Source of the DNA: Flavobacteriales bacterium
GTDB taxonomy: Bacteria > Bacteroidota > Bacteroidia > CAIKAF01
DNA: 64,000 nucleotides
NCBI GenBank assembly: GCA_025451235.1
Contig: JANWKT010000013.1
Location: forward strand, 17,317-81,316
Reading direction: 5' to 3'
Part shown: positions 28,056-37,600 of the stretch, piece by piece
How positions within the stretch are numbered: position 1 is the first letter of the stretch
How the letters are laid out: each line of letters opens with the position of its first letter
Made by a program: the position numbers and the translations under genes
Notes under the pieces: generated by a model
Databases searched by the model: none
Seen by the model: only the letters and a program-made list of their open reading frames with translations
What the model was told of the DNA's origin: nothing

Positions 28056-28877
28056 TTATTCAATAACCACTTTCTTTGAGGTTCTTTCAGTTCCTTTATC
28101 AATAACTACAGTATATAAACCTGCACTTAAATCAGAAGTATTCATAGAATAGGTTTCGTTTAAAACACTTGAGTATTTCTCAGTGGCTACTACTTTTCCC
28201 ATCATATCAACTACGCTGATGTTAAGGTCATAGGTGTTACCGAAATTGAATACCAGGTTCAATTGGTTGTTGATATTATCAGCGTTTACTACAATCCCAT
28301 TTTCGAAATCGTAATTAGTAAATCCAGATGAACCTCCAACGGTAATAGAAACATCGTCAATCAAGAAATTAGTTACAGCTGGAGAACCAGTTGTGCTGCT
28401 GTATAACTGTAAGGTATGCGAACCAGCCGATACAGTACCTAAGCTAAAGGTGAGCAGATCGTAAGTACCATAGTAGTTTGCTGCGGTATCAAGGTCAGTT
28501 TTTGACATGATTACATTACCGTCAAGTCGAACGATCATTGAATCGGTACCACTTGCATTGCTAATAGCAATATTGTAGTTGAATTCAAGTGATCCAGCAC
28601 CAGCTGTGGCCACATTAAAGGTTTGGGTAGCGACCCCTACCTCAGCACCGCCGGCAAAACCACCGAACCAGGTATACCAGGATCCGTTGGCTGGAGCACA
28701 AGGTCCACCGCAAGTTCCGCAAGCGGCATCACAAAGAGGTGTTCCAAAATTGGTAGATGATTCAACCCAGGCACTGCTTGGAGTTCCTGCTTCAAATCCA
28801 CCATCAGTTAAAGCATTTTGAGCATTGATAAATGTCAAGCTGCCCATGAATAAAATAGCAAGTAAAGTTCTTTTCAT
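28056..28877 (-). CDS. secreted glycine-rich beta-sandwich protein with T9SS sorting domain
   Basis: 273 residues with a signal peptide (MKRTLLAILFMGSLTFINAQ). The jelly-roll domain starts LTDGGFEAGTPSSAWVES and carries a cysteine/glycine-rich insert (CDAACGTCGGPCAP, about residues 49-62) that could form disulfides or bind metal. It ends with SHTLQLYSS and FLIDDVSI. The C-terminal sorting domain reads LNISVVDMMGKVVATEK, LSAGLYTVVID and KKVVIE. Same layout as the downstream 275-residue protein. Surface or secreted location is expected. Confidence 0.87.
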   Translation of the reverse strand: MKRTLLAILFMGSLTFINAQNALTDGGFEAGTPSSAWVESSTNFGTPLCDAACGTCGGPCAPANGSWYTWFGGFAGGAEVGVATQTFNVATAGAGSLEFNYNIAISNASGTDSMIVRLDGNVIMSKTDLDTAANYYGTYDLLTFSLGTVSAGSHTLQLYSSTTGSPAVTNFLIDDVSITVGGSSGFTNYDFENGIVVNADNINNQLNLVFNFGNTYDLNISVVDMMGKVVATEKYSSVLNETYSMNTSDLSAGLYTVVIDKGTERTSKKVVIE

Positions 28878-28902
28878 AATATATGTAGTTTAATTTATAG
28901 GT

Positions 28903-28910
28903 CAAATGTA
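28903..28910 (-). promoter_or_regulatory. -7 promoter box of the T9SS cargo gene
   Basis: Minus-strand TACATTTG, a perfect TAnnTTTG. The predicted start of transcription near 28899 leaves a leader of about 22 nt before the ATG at 28877. No matching -33 TTG is seen. Confidence 0.5.
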
Positions 28911-28970
28911 GTCAATTTACCTTTCATTTTTTAACATATTTTATTAACTGTTAAACATTTAGCCGATTTG

Positions 28971-29825
28971 CTATCTGGGCTTGAGTTTTAGGCGGGATTT
29001 AGAGAAAATAAAGTTCAGAATAATACCCGATACTATGAGCAACATGCCGGCCAAACTGAGGACCGGATAAGTTTCCCTGAAAATAAAATAGCCGAGGGCC
29101 AAAGAAAAGATCATCCCTGCATATTGCAGGTTTACGATCCCACTGGCTTTTTCCTTTTGCAGGGCAATGGTCATAAAAGTCTGACCCAATTGAGAAAATA
29201 TACCTGACATGATAAGAAATATCCAGTCGGTAGTGGTGGGCATTATAAAATCAAAGCAAGTTCCTATGAGGGCAACAGGCAGGGCTACCAGTGGAAAGTA
29301 AAAAACCACCACCATAGGATGTTCGGTGGTGGAGGTTTTTCTGATCATATTATAAGCAAGACCTGAAAAGAAAGCTGAAGTGATCCCCATGCATAGATCA
29401 AAAACACTGAATCGAAGATCGAAACCTTTGATAAAAAATACACCAATAAATGAGATCAGGAAAAAGAGATATTGCACAGGACTTGTTTTTTCCTTCACAA
29501 TAAAGGTAGCCAGGATAATGGTAAAAATGGGAGATAAATATTGAATGGCTACAGCGCTTGCCATTGGAATTTTCTGGAGGGTATAGAAAAAAGCGGTGAG
29601 ACTTATCATTCCAAATACTCCGCGAAGTACCAAGGCTTTTTTATTGTTGCCCCAAATGGGTTGATGAATGAGCTTTAAATGAGTATAGCTTGCTACCAAA
29701 CAAACTATACACCTGGCCAATACCACCTCCATTACCGGAAGATGAAAGACAAATTTTACACATACATTCATCAGGGCATAAAAGAATGTAGCTAGTACAA
29801 GATATTGTGCCCCTTTCGATATCAT
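28971..29825 (-). CDS. EamA/DMT-family membrane transporter
   Basis: 284 residues with about ten hydrophobic segments in two five-helix repeats, the normal EamA layout. The N-terminal repeat has FFYALMNVCVKF and a GVFGMISLTAFFYTL motif; the second has QLGQTFMTIALQKEKASGIV. The C terminus is basic (SKSRLKLKPR). A small-metabolite or drug exporter of the inner membrane; the substrate cannot be inferred. It starts 47 nt after the upstream glycosyltransferase gene and is probably cotranscribed with it. Confidence 0.9.
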   Translation of the reverse strand: MISKGAQYLVLATFFYALMNVCVKFVFHLPVMEVVLARCIVCLVASYTHLKLIHQPIWGNNKKALVLRGVFGMISLTAFFYTLQKIPMASAVAIQYLSPIFTIILATFIVKEKTSPVQYLFFLISFIGVFFIKGFDLRFSVFDLCMGITSAFFSGLAYNMIRKTSTTEHPMVVVFYFPLVALPVALIGTCFDFIMPTTTDWIFLIMSGIFSQLGQTFMTIALQKEKASGIVNLQYAGMIFSLALGYFIFRETYPVLSLAGMLLIVSGIILNFIFSKSRLKLKPR

Positions 29826-29872
29826 TTAGAAATGGAAGATCATAACAAGTTGATCACAAAATTGACAATGTT

Positions 29873-31786
29873 TTATTTCTTGGCTTTAATGGGTGCTACT
29901 GGTTTTTTCTTTCGGGCAGCTATTTTTTCTTTGATAAATTTACCTCCTTCAAACAACCCGACCGCAATCACCAATGAATATAAAGGGAAAATAGGGGTCA
30001 TATACCTGGGCCAATCCTGCCAGACAAAATCTACATTTCCGTAAAAGATGAGGAGGAAACTCAATAATAAAATCCCATACGAATAAAATTCTTTCTTTTC
30101 CTTCCATTGTTTCCAAGCCAGGATCAAACAGAAAACCAATCCGATCACTGCAAAGAACCCATCCAGGAAGTTATATTTTACTTTTACCAGACTTCCAAAA
30201 GTTCCATAATAACGATCGGGAGTTTGGGGATCCACTACTGCAATTCTTTTTAACACAAGCTCGCAGGCTTTGGGCCAGCTATGTTTTACTTCCACCCAGT
30301 TCACGAATTTTGTATTCGGCTCAAAATCCGGATTTAATTTCTGGACCTCTTTTTCAAGTTTTTGGATGTCTTTTAAATACTTTGTCGACTTTTCAATATG
30401 GAACTTATTTTCGTCTGCGCTGTTGCGCTGCATTTCTTCGTTATACCTTTTACCAAAGTCACCTAGTTGAGTATAAATGCTCATCAATGCTTGTTGATTA
30501 GCCCCTGGCTGCTTGGAGATCAGAATGATCTCCTGGTTAACTGCTTTTAGCCGGTCGGTTATCTGGTTGCTGGTAAAGATCCGGGCTCTTCGGTCAAAAT
30601 AATCATCAATGGAGCCACGCATCGCCGCAATTCTGCGCTGCGGTTGTTTTTGTACCTGAGGATTTAATTTAATAAAAAGCATGATCGAAATAACCCCTAT
30701 CAGTACACCTGCAATTGCTGACTTAATAAATGGTGTAAATCTTTCCAGAGGTTTCAGGTTTTTTAGTTTCCATCCTTTCCATAGTGCAATAAGTCCGGAA
30801 ATACCGAAAGTTAATCCCGCTATAAATACCATCATCCCTGCATTCAATTTGCTGCTCAATGCAAAAGAGGTAATCAATCCAGTGCCAACAGCCCAGAGAA
30901 TTATTTTCCACCACGGATCATTTTTTTGAATGGATTTAATGGTCCACATCATCAATAAAAAGGCAATGGCAGATAAACTTACTGCAAACGAATCCAACCC
31001 AACGATGCAATTAATAACAATGAATGTTTTATTAAGGGTTAACCAGGTACCTGCAATAAACCCTACCCAGAAGTTAAAAAATAGCCAGCCGGTAATAAAT
31101 ACGGCGGCAATGGCAAGAATGGTCATGAATGCATTCGGCTGTCGGGCTAGTTTCTGATATTCTTCTGGTGCATACGAATAAGGGGCGCCTGAAGGCTTTA
31201 ACGAAGGAACATGTTTTGTAGAACCTGAATCCGCCTCGCTACTTGGAACATAAAATGCGAAATAACCGTTTGGATTCGGTTTATTCTTGGCAAAGGTTTG
31301 TATCCACCATCCCATGATATATTTTCCAAAGTTCGGAGCCTTCCATCCAAAGGTCCATGTTGCTCTGTCGAACCATTGAAAATCCTTCCGTGGAAATCGA
31401 ACGGTATCATATTGAATGGCCAGCATATATTGCTGCTTTTTATTGTTAATCGTTACCTGGTCATATGGAAAATGGATGGTATCCGGATTGTATTGAAATG
31501 TTTTACTCATATAATTGATCATCGATGAATCACCTGTAAAAACATCCACCCCTTTTTGCCATGCATAGGTAGGGAACCAGTTGTCCAATTCTTTAGTGGG
31601 GCGAACATGACCCTTAAAAAACATATGATAGCTGGTGATCGATGCGCTGGTCCACATTTGTTCGTCATATCCATTGGGCTTATTCGTTTCAGTAAATGGT
31701 ATCCGTTGAAATGTACGAATCGATGCAATGATGATAATGGCAGCAAACATGCCTATATGTACATATTTATTCTGTAGGTATTTCAT
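29873..31786 (-). CDS. GT39/ArnT-like polytopic glycosyltransferase
   Basis: 637 residues: a TM near the N terminus, an extended periplasmic loop (about 30-215) beginning PNGYDEQMWTSASI, then about nine TMs and a lysine-rich tail. The acidic DE pair in the first loop and the long-loop layout are typical of GT-C enzymes of the PMT/ArnT group that use lipid-phosphate sugars. A coiled-coil insert lies at about 380-480 between TMs. The acceptor is unknown. It shares a divergent intergenic region with the GT2 gene, so both may serve surface glycan synthesis. Confidence 0.75.
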   Translation of the reverse strand: MKYLQNKYVHIGMFAAIIIIASIRTFQRIPFTETNKPNGYDEQMWTSASITSYHMFFKGHVRPTKELDNWFPTYAWQKGVDVFTGDSSMINYMSKTFQYNPDTIHFPYDQVTINNKKQQYMLAIQYDTVRFPRKDFQWFDRATWTFGWKAPNFGKYIMGWWIQTFAKNKPNPNGYFAFYVPSSEADSGSTKHVPSLKPSGAPYSYAPEEYQKLARQPNAFMTILAIAAVFITGWLFFNFWVGFIAGTWLTLNKTFIVINCIVGLDSFAVSLSAIAFLLMMWTIKSIQKNDPWWKIILWAVGTGLITSFALSSKLNAGMMVFIAGLTFGISGLIALWKGWKLKNLKPLERFTPFIKSAIAGVLIGVISIMLFIKLNPQVQKQPQRRIAAMRGSIDDYFDRRARIFTSNQITDRLKAVNQEIILISKQPGANQQALMSIYTQLGDFGKRYNEEMQRNSADENKFHIEKSTKYLKDIQKLEKEVQKLNPDFEPNTKFVNWVEVKHSWPKACELVLKRIAVVDPQTPDRYYGTFGSLVKVKYNFLDGFFAVIGLVFCLILAWKQWKEKKEFYSYGILLLSFLLIFYGNVDFVWQDWPRYMTPIFPLYSLVIAVGLFEGGKFIKEKIAARKKKPVAPIKAKK

Positions 31787-31806
31787 GAAGTGTAAATGTG
31801 ATATTA

Positions 31807-31814
31807 CAAAAATA
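31807..31814 (-). promoter_or_regulatory. -7 promoter box of the GT39-like gene
   Basis: Minus-strand TATTTTTG, a perfect TAnnTTTG, 20 nt before the ATG at 31786. Confidence 0.5.
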
Positions 31815-31845
31815 AGATAATACTCTAAACCATGCAGTTTTTATG

Positions 31846-31853
31846 TAATTTTG
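31846..31853 (+). promoter_or_regulatory. -7 promoter box of the GT2 gene, nearly leaderless
   Basis: TAATTTTG, a perfect TAnnTTTG, ends 7 nt before the ATG at 31861. Transcription would start at about 31857, leaving a leader of only a few nucleotides. Confidence 0.55.
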
Positions 31854-31860
31854 CACCATA

Positions 31861-32781
31861 ATGTCGCCTGTTATTCAAATATCTGCTGTAATCTGTACCT
31901 ATAACCGCGAAAAATACATTCGCCAGGCTTTGCAATCATTGGTTAACCAAACATTGCCCATGGAGAATTTTGAAGTGGTGGTAATCAATAATAACAGTAC
32001 CGACCGTTCAGAGGAAGAAATATTGGCCTTCAGAAAGGATCATCCGGAATTGAATTTTGTATATGTAACTGAAACCAATCAAGGTCTTTCATGGTCACGT
32101 AACCGGGGGATCAAGGAGTCAAAAGGCGAGCTCATTACTTTTTTAGATGATGATGCGGTGGCTACTGCCGACTTTCTAAAAAAATCAGTGGACTATGCTA
32201 AAAAATACCCGGATCTCATCGCTTTCGGAGGTAAGATCATTCCTCGTTTTGTAGATGGTAAGCCCAAGTGGTATGCAAAATATTATTGGGGACTTGCCGG
32301 TCAGTTCGATCTAGGCAATGAACCTCTTCAGATTTTATACAAAGGGAAATTCCCCTGTGGAAGTAATATGACCTTTCAGAGAAGTTTTTTTGATACATAT
32401 GGATTATTCAATACCAACCTCGGCCGAAAAGGAGCTATTTTATTGGCAGGGGAGGAGAAGGAATTATTTTCAAGGGTAAAGGCAGATGACAAGGATAAAG
32501 TAATGTATTTTCCCGACCTGGAGGTAGAACATTGTGTGGATAATTCGAAACTGAATGCTGCTTATCTAAAAAGATTCTGCTACGGTTTTACTAAAGGGGA
32601 AAAGCTTGAAGTGGAAAAAGCCCCACTTGGTAAAAAAATAAGCCGTTATCTTGAATTTACGATAAAAGCCTATGGAGCTATGTTCCTGGGGAATCTCTAT
32701 TTTTTTACGGGTCGCTTTTCCAAAGGCTGGATGCTGTTCCGCTTTGGATGGTGGGTGTTGGTAGGGATCTGGTTCAAGTAA
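31861..32781 (+). CDS. family 2 glycosyltransferase
   Basis: 306 residues. The GT-A core begins at once with ISAVICTYNREKYIRQAL, so the start cannot be later. VVVINNNSTDRS and the LITFLDDDAVA metal-binding DxD follow, and the acceptor region includes CGSNMTFQRSFFDTYG and AGEEKELFSRV. A hydrophobic C terminus (about 265-306) may anchor it to the inner membrane. It transfers a sugar from a nucleotide donor, probably to a surface polysaccharide or lipid. Its last codons (TGG TTC AAG) merge into the heptad repeat that follows. Confidence 0.92.
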   Translation: MSPVIQISAVICTYNREKYIRQALQSLVNQTLPMENFEVVVINNNSTDRSEEEILAFRKDHPELNFVYVTETNQGLSWSRNRGIKESKGELITFLDDDAVATADFLKKSVDYAKKYPDLIAFGGKIIPRFVDGKPKWYAKYYWGLAGQFDLGNEPLQILYKGKFPCGSNMTFQRSFFDTYGLFNTNLGRKGAILLAGEEKELFSRVKADDKDKVMYFPDLEVEHCVDNSKLNAAYLKRFCYGFTKGEKLEVEKAPLGKKISRYLEFTIKAYGAMFLGNLYFFTGRFSKGWMLFRFGWWVLVGIWFK

Positions 32782-32869
32782 GTTCAAAGTTCAAGAGGTT
32801 CAAGGTTCAAAGAAAATAGTCCAGTTTCTTAGGTGAAACGTTGAACCTCTTGAACTTTGAACCTTGAAC
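32772..32869. repeat. heptad inverted repeat A (GTTCAA words)
   Basis: GTTCAA starts at 32772, 32782, 32789, 32798 and 32805; its complement TTGAAC starts at 32841, 32850, 32857 and 32864. Steps are mostly 7, with 2-3 nt extra spacers mirrored in both arms. The 22 bases 32782-32803 are a perfect inverted copy of 32841-32862 around a 37-nt loop. It fills the gap between two converging genes and begins inside the last codons of the GT2 gene. Confidence 0.9.
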
Positions 32870-32890
32870 CCGTGGGGCTCAGCGAAACAA

Positions 32891-34276
32891 TTATTTATAT
32901 ACTAATTGATAGTTAATCGAGAAGGGAACTTCCTTGTGGTTATACCTTGTTCCTTTTACCGAATGTATACAGGATGTAAGATAACTGATCAAGTCTTTTC
33001 TATCTTTATCACTTAAACGTTCATCTTCACAAATCACCTGATAATCTGTGGGTGTTTTTACCTTCAGTACCCAGTTGATCTCCGGTGCAATCTTAAATAG
33101 CTTGGCAATTTTCCCATTGGGGGTTAATTGCATGCTAATGGTGGGCTTGTTAATGGTATGAGGAAAAACATCCACCGCCACTTCGGTAATTACCGCTCCA
33201 GTTTCTTCCTGGGTGATCAATACATCCTCCCGGTTCTTAATGAATTCTGTTTTTATCACTTTCCCTTTGGAGTTGTAAGTAAACCAGGTTTCTACCTGTT
33301 CATCCAGCATATATTCTCCTTTTAAATGGATAATTCCATTTTCATATTCTTCATAAGCCCCCATTAATTTCCCAAATTTATAATTGGCGACTTTTGCTTT
33401 TTTGCCTTGTGCATCCCACTCCAGGTATAATCCTTCGAACAATTCTTTGCCATTGTCCCATCTTTCTTTTACAAAATATTGTTTGCGTAATGTGAGTGAC
33501 CCATCATATTCACGACAGCTGCGTAGACCATCGTCAGATGATGATTTAAAAAGGATCGTGCTGATCTTTCCATCCGGCAAGTAAAAAACGGTACTGTCGA
33601 AGTCCTGGAATCTATGTTTTGCTTCGGCCAACATACCCATTTCATCGTATTTCTTCCAGATGCCAGTGGGTACATCATTCGTATATACCTCTATGTCGGA
33701 AACCTTATGATGGCAATTGATCCAACTGGTATCGTGCAATTGACCAGCTTTATAAGTTCTTACGTTGATCAATGTTTGAACCGAATCAAATTCGTATTGA
33801 CGGTAATGTCTTTTGCCATATTGATAATTATTAATTTCCTTGATTACTTCTGGATTAGAAGGATTATAGATCCTCTCTATTCCATGTTTTTCGCCTTTGA
33901 TGCTGAACGATTTTTTAGGGGTTGGATCAACATAATCTTTATGATTGGTGCAACATTTCTCCCTAAAGTGTACTACTTTAATAAGTTTATTCCTCTCGTA
34001 CCACATAGCTGAATCGATCAGATATTCGTCTTTTATGGTTCCCTTGAATATCATATCGGTCTCTTTGGTATTCCAGATCATGATCTCACCATTCAAAACT
34101 CCATTTTCGTTGATGGTGAATACTAAATCACGTTTAAAGGTTACCTCAGAAAACGTATGATTGATACCGGCATTTACAGTAGCCGAAACAAATATAGCCT
34201 GTATACCCGGAGTGGATTTTTGGGCATAGAGGGAAAGGGATAGAGTTGATACGATCAATAAAAAAGTTTTTTTCAT
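32891..34276 (-). CDS. MORN-variant repeat secreted protein
   Basis: 461 residues from the ATG at 34276, which begins a signal peptide (MKKTFLLIVSTLSLSLYAQ); an earlier in-frame codon at 34369 adds no leader. The central and C-terminal regions hold scattered MORN-variant (YwqK-like) motifs such as GKKAKVANYKFGKLMGAYEE and GEYMLDEQVETWFTYNSKGK. A C-terminal segment (PTISMQLTPNGKIAKLFKIA) resembles the TonB-like or energy-type tail of some family members, but this is uncertain. Related in type to the giant protein at 0.8-4.1 kb. CGAAAATA (34309-34316) gives a minus-strand TATTTTCG, a possible -7 box. Confidence 0.8.
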   Translation of the reverse strand: MKKTFLLIVSTLSLSLYAQKSTPGIQAIFVSATVNAGINHTFSEVTFKRDLVFTINENGVLNGEIMIWNTKETDMIFKGTIKDEYLIDSAMWYERNKLIKVVHFREKCCTNHKDYVDPTPKKSFSIKGEKHGIERIYNPSNPEVIKEINNYQYGKRHYRQYEFDSVQTLINVRTYKAGQLHDTSWINCHHKVSDIEVYTNDVPTGIWKKYDEMGMLAEAKHRFQDFDSTVFYLPDGKISTILFKSSSDDGLRSCREYDGSLTLRKQYFVKERWDNGKELFEGLYLEWDAQGKKAKVANYKFGKLMGAYEEYENGIIHLKGEYMLDEQVETWFTYNSKGKVIKTEFIKNREDVLITQEETGAVITEVAVDVFPHTINKPTISMQLTPNGKIAKLFKIAPEINWVLKVKTPTDYQVICEDERLSDKDRKDLISYLTSCIHSVKGTRYNHKEVPFSINYQLVYK

Positions 34277-34368
34277 GGTATTGTGAATGATTAAGTAATC
34301 TAATGGGTCGAAAATATATAAAAATTGTTTTCCAGCTATTTTTAGTCGATAACTTAATACAAAAATCA

Positions 34369-34506
34369 AGCAGTCCCGACTGAAGTAAGTAGCCCACAGT
34401 CCCCGGATTTAGCAGCCGTTGGCAGTAAAAAGCGATTGAGAATGAGCTCTTTTACTGTTTAGGCTGCTTATAACCGGGAACGAGGTCCGATAGCCATCGG
34501 ACTGCT
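34369..34506. ncRNA. candidate structured RNA element
   Basis: AGCAGTCC (34369-34376) can pair with GGACTGCT (34499-34506). Inside is a long hairpin of three stacked helices: CCCGG 34402-34406 with CCGGG 34474-34478, GCAGCC 34412-34417 with GGCTGC 34462-34467, and CAGTAAAA 34423-34430 with TTTTACTG 34450-34457. A small hairpin, TCCGAT 34486-34491 with ATCGGA 34496-34501, competes with the closing helix. Only on the minus strand is the 3' end followed by a short T run (CTTGATTTTT). A closing stem, a large central bubble and an upper hairpin recall 6S RNA in outline, but I see no sequence match and no good promoter. Transcription is unproven. Confidence 0.35.
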
Positions 34507-34535
34507 GCGAAAGGTGGACAAGCTAGCTTAAAAAA

Positions 34536-34610
34536 GACATAAGACTCAGGACATAGGACTTAGGACCAAGGATTTCTATATCTTATGTCCTGAGTCCTAT
34601 GTCCTAAATC
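34536..34610. repeat. heptad inverted repeat B (GAC words)
   Basis: GAC occurs at 34536, 34543, 34550, 34557 and 34564, an exact period of 7 (GACATAA, GACTCAG, GACATAG, GACTTAG, GACCAAG). The other arm has GTC at 34587, 34594 and 34601, again every 7. Bases 34536-34555 pair with 34584-34603 with one mismatch (19 of 20). It lies between the structured element and the ileS promoter. Confidence 0.92.
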
Positions 34611-34622
34611 TTTAAAAATCCC

Positions 34623-34630
34623 TATCTTTG
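34623..34630 (+). promoter_or_regulatory. -7 promoter box of ileS
   Basis: TATCTTTG, a perfect TAnnTTTG, 27 nt before the ileS ATG at 34658. It rules out an upstream TTG start at 34628, which lies inside the box. Confidence 0.7.
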
Positions 34631-34657
34631 CCCCCTTATAGAAAAAATGGCCCGGCC

Positions 34658-37600
34658 ATGAGCAAAGTATATAAAGAATATAAGCAATTAAATCTTCCTG
34701 AGATCAACAAGGAAATACTGGCGTTTTGGAAAGCGAATGATACTTTCCGGAAATCGATCAGTACCCGCGAAGGAAGAAAGGAATATACTTTTTACGAAGG
34801 CCCACCCAGTGCCAATGGCATGCCTGGGATCCACCACGTGATGGCCCGTGCTATTAAGGATATTTTTTGCAGGTTTAAAACTTTACAAGGTTATCAGGTG
34901 CAGCGTAAAGCAGGTTGGGATACCCATGGACTTCCCATTGAACTGCAAGTTGAAAAAGAACTGGGCATTACCAAAGAAGATATTGGTACAAAGATCACAG
35001 TGGATGAGTATAACCAGGCTTGCCGTAAATCGGTGATGAGGTTTACCGATAAATGGAATGCATTAACCGAACAAATGGGATACTGGGTAGATATGAGTGA
35101 TCCCTATGTTACTTACGAAAATGATTATATAGAATCTGTTTGGTGGTTGCTGAGTGAGTTTTATAAAAAAGATCTTTTATACAAGGGTTATACCATACAG
35201 CCTTATTCTCCGGCTGCCGGTACTGGTTTAAGTTCACACGAGTTGAACCAACCAGGAACTTATAAGCCGGTAAAGGATACAACCATTGTTGCGCAGTTTA
35301 GGTCAATAGAAGGACAAAAAACAAAATCAGGTAAGGAATTGCCTGGCGAAACTTTTTTTCTGGCATGGACCACTACTCCCTGGACATTGCCTTCGAATAC
35401 TGCTTTGGCGGTTGGTAAAAATATAGACTATGTTTTGGTAAAAACATTTAATCCGTATACAGGAGATCCTATACATGTAATTCTTGCGAAAGATTTGATG
35501 GGGAAATATTTTTCGGCAGATAACCAAGACCCTGTACCATTTGAATACAAGACGGGGGATAAGAAACTACCCTATACCGTTATCGATACTTTTAAAGGAT
35601 CGGATATAGAGGGATTGAAATACGAACAACTACTACCATACGTTCAACCCTCGGATGGTGATGGCTTTAGGGTGGTAATTGGTGACTTTGTAAGTACTGA
35701 GGATGGTACAGGAATTGTACATATTGCTCCAAGCCATGGTGCCGACGACTTTAGAACAGCCAAGCAAAACGGCATTGGCGCAATTCTATTAGTTGATAAG
35801 CAAGGAAAATTTACTGCACAGGTAACCGATATGGCGGGTGAATATGTAAAGGAGGAGTATTTAAGTGAAGTGCCGAAAGATTATAAATCTGTTGATGTTC
35901 GCATTGCTATTAAATTGAAAGAAACCAACAGGGCATTTAAGGTGGAGAAGTATGAGCACACCTATCCGCATTGCTGGAGAACAGATAAGCCTATATTATA
36001 TTATCCATTGGATTCGTGGTTCATTAAAACAACCGCGATCAAACAAAAACTCATTGACCTGAATAAAACCATTAACTGGAAACCTGAATCAACAGGTACA
36101 GGCCGTTTTGGTAATTGGTTAGAGAATTTGGTGGATTGGAATTTATCACGAAGCAGGTACTGGGGAGTTCCATTACCTATTTGGAGAACGGAGGATGGTG
36201 AAGAAGAGATCTGCATCAGCAGCATTGAGCAGCTTAGGGCCGAAATAGAGAAATCCATTGCGAAGGGTTATATGAAAACAAATCCTTACGCTGGAAAAGA
36301 TTTTGATGTTCATCGTCCTTATGTGGATGATGTAATCTTAGTTTCCGCTTCAGGTAAACAAATGATTCGTGAAAAAGACCTGATCGATGTTTGGTTTGAT
36401 AGCGGTGCCATGCCTTATGCACAACAACATTATCCATTCGAGAATAAAGAAATGATAGATGGGGGCAAAGCTTTTCCTGCAGATTTTATTGCGGAGGGAG
36501 TTGACCAAACCCGTGGCTGGTTCTTTACCTTACATGTAATTGCGGCAGCTATTTTTGATACGGTGGCTTATAAAACCGTAGTTTCGAACGGACTGGTATT
36601 GGACAAGGTGGGCCAGAAAATGAGTAAACGTTTGGGCAATGCAGTTGACCCGTTTATAGCGATGGATACCTATGGGGCTGATGCTTTGCGTTGGTACATG
36701 ATCACCAATGCCGAACCCTGGGATAATTTAAAGTTTGATATGGATGGAGTAGTGGAGGTGCAAAGAAAATTCTTTGGCACTTTGTACAATACCTATTCTT
36801 TCTTCACCCTTTATGCCAATGTAGATGGATTTAAAATAGACGAACAAAACGTTACTCCTGTAAAAGACCGGCCAGAATTTGATCAATGGATCATTTCCGA
36901 ATTACAGACATTGATCAAGGAAGTAACTGCACAATACGAGGACTATAATCCAACCAAGGCCAGCCGGCCTATACAGGATTTTGTAACTGATAAATTATCC
37001 AACTGGTATGTACGCTTATCCCGCCGCAGATTCTGGAAGGGAGAAATGACCCAGGATAAAAAAGCTGCTTATGAAACCTTGTACGAATGTATGATGGTGG
37101 TGAGCCAACTCATGAGTCCGGTTGCTCCGTTCTTTGCAGAATGGATGTATAAAAACTTAAGTGACAATGTGAGGGAAATGGCGATGAAGAATGGTACACC
37201 GCTTGCTTCTGAATCAGTGCATTTAAGTGAACTCACCAAAGCAGAGGAAAATCTTATCAATAAGGAGTTAGAGAAAAGCATGGAGCTTGCACAAAGGATT
37301 ACTTCATTGGTATTGTCGTTGCGTAAAAAACATAAGCTGAGGGTGAGGCAGCCCTTGCAGAAAATAATGATACCCGTATTGGATCAGGAATATAAAAGAT
37401 TGATCGAAAAAGTACAGAACTTGATCCAGAGTGAGGTGAACGTAAAACAAGTAACCTATCTTGAGAATGATGATGCAGGCATCCTGGTGAAGAAAATAAA
37501 ACCTGACTTTAAAAAGCTAGGCCCTAAATACGGGAAGCTCATGAAGGAGATCTCAACAGCCGTTGGGGCATTCGGACAAAATGAAATTGCAACTATTGAG

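Noticed and set aside
32772..32869. CRISPR or ordinary terminator.
   Set aside because: Words are 7 bp without spacers, and there is no T tract after the stem; equivalent arrays occur in divergent gaps, where a terminator makes no sense.
34401..34657. T-box-like tRNA-sensing leader of ileS.
   Set aside because: The hairpins lie upstream of a perfect TAnnTTTG box at 34623, so they would not be in the ileS mRNA. I see no T-box consensus, and T-boxes are not expected in Bacteroidota.
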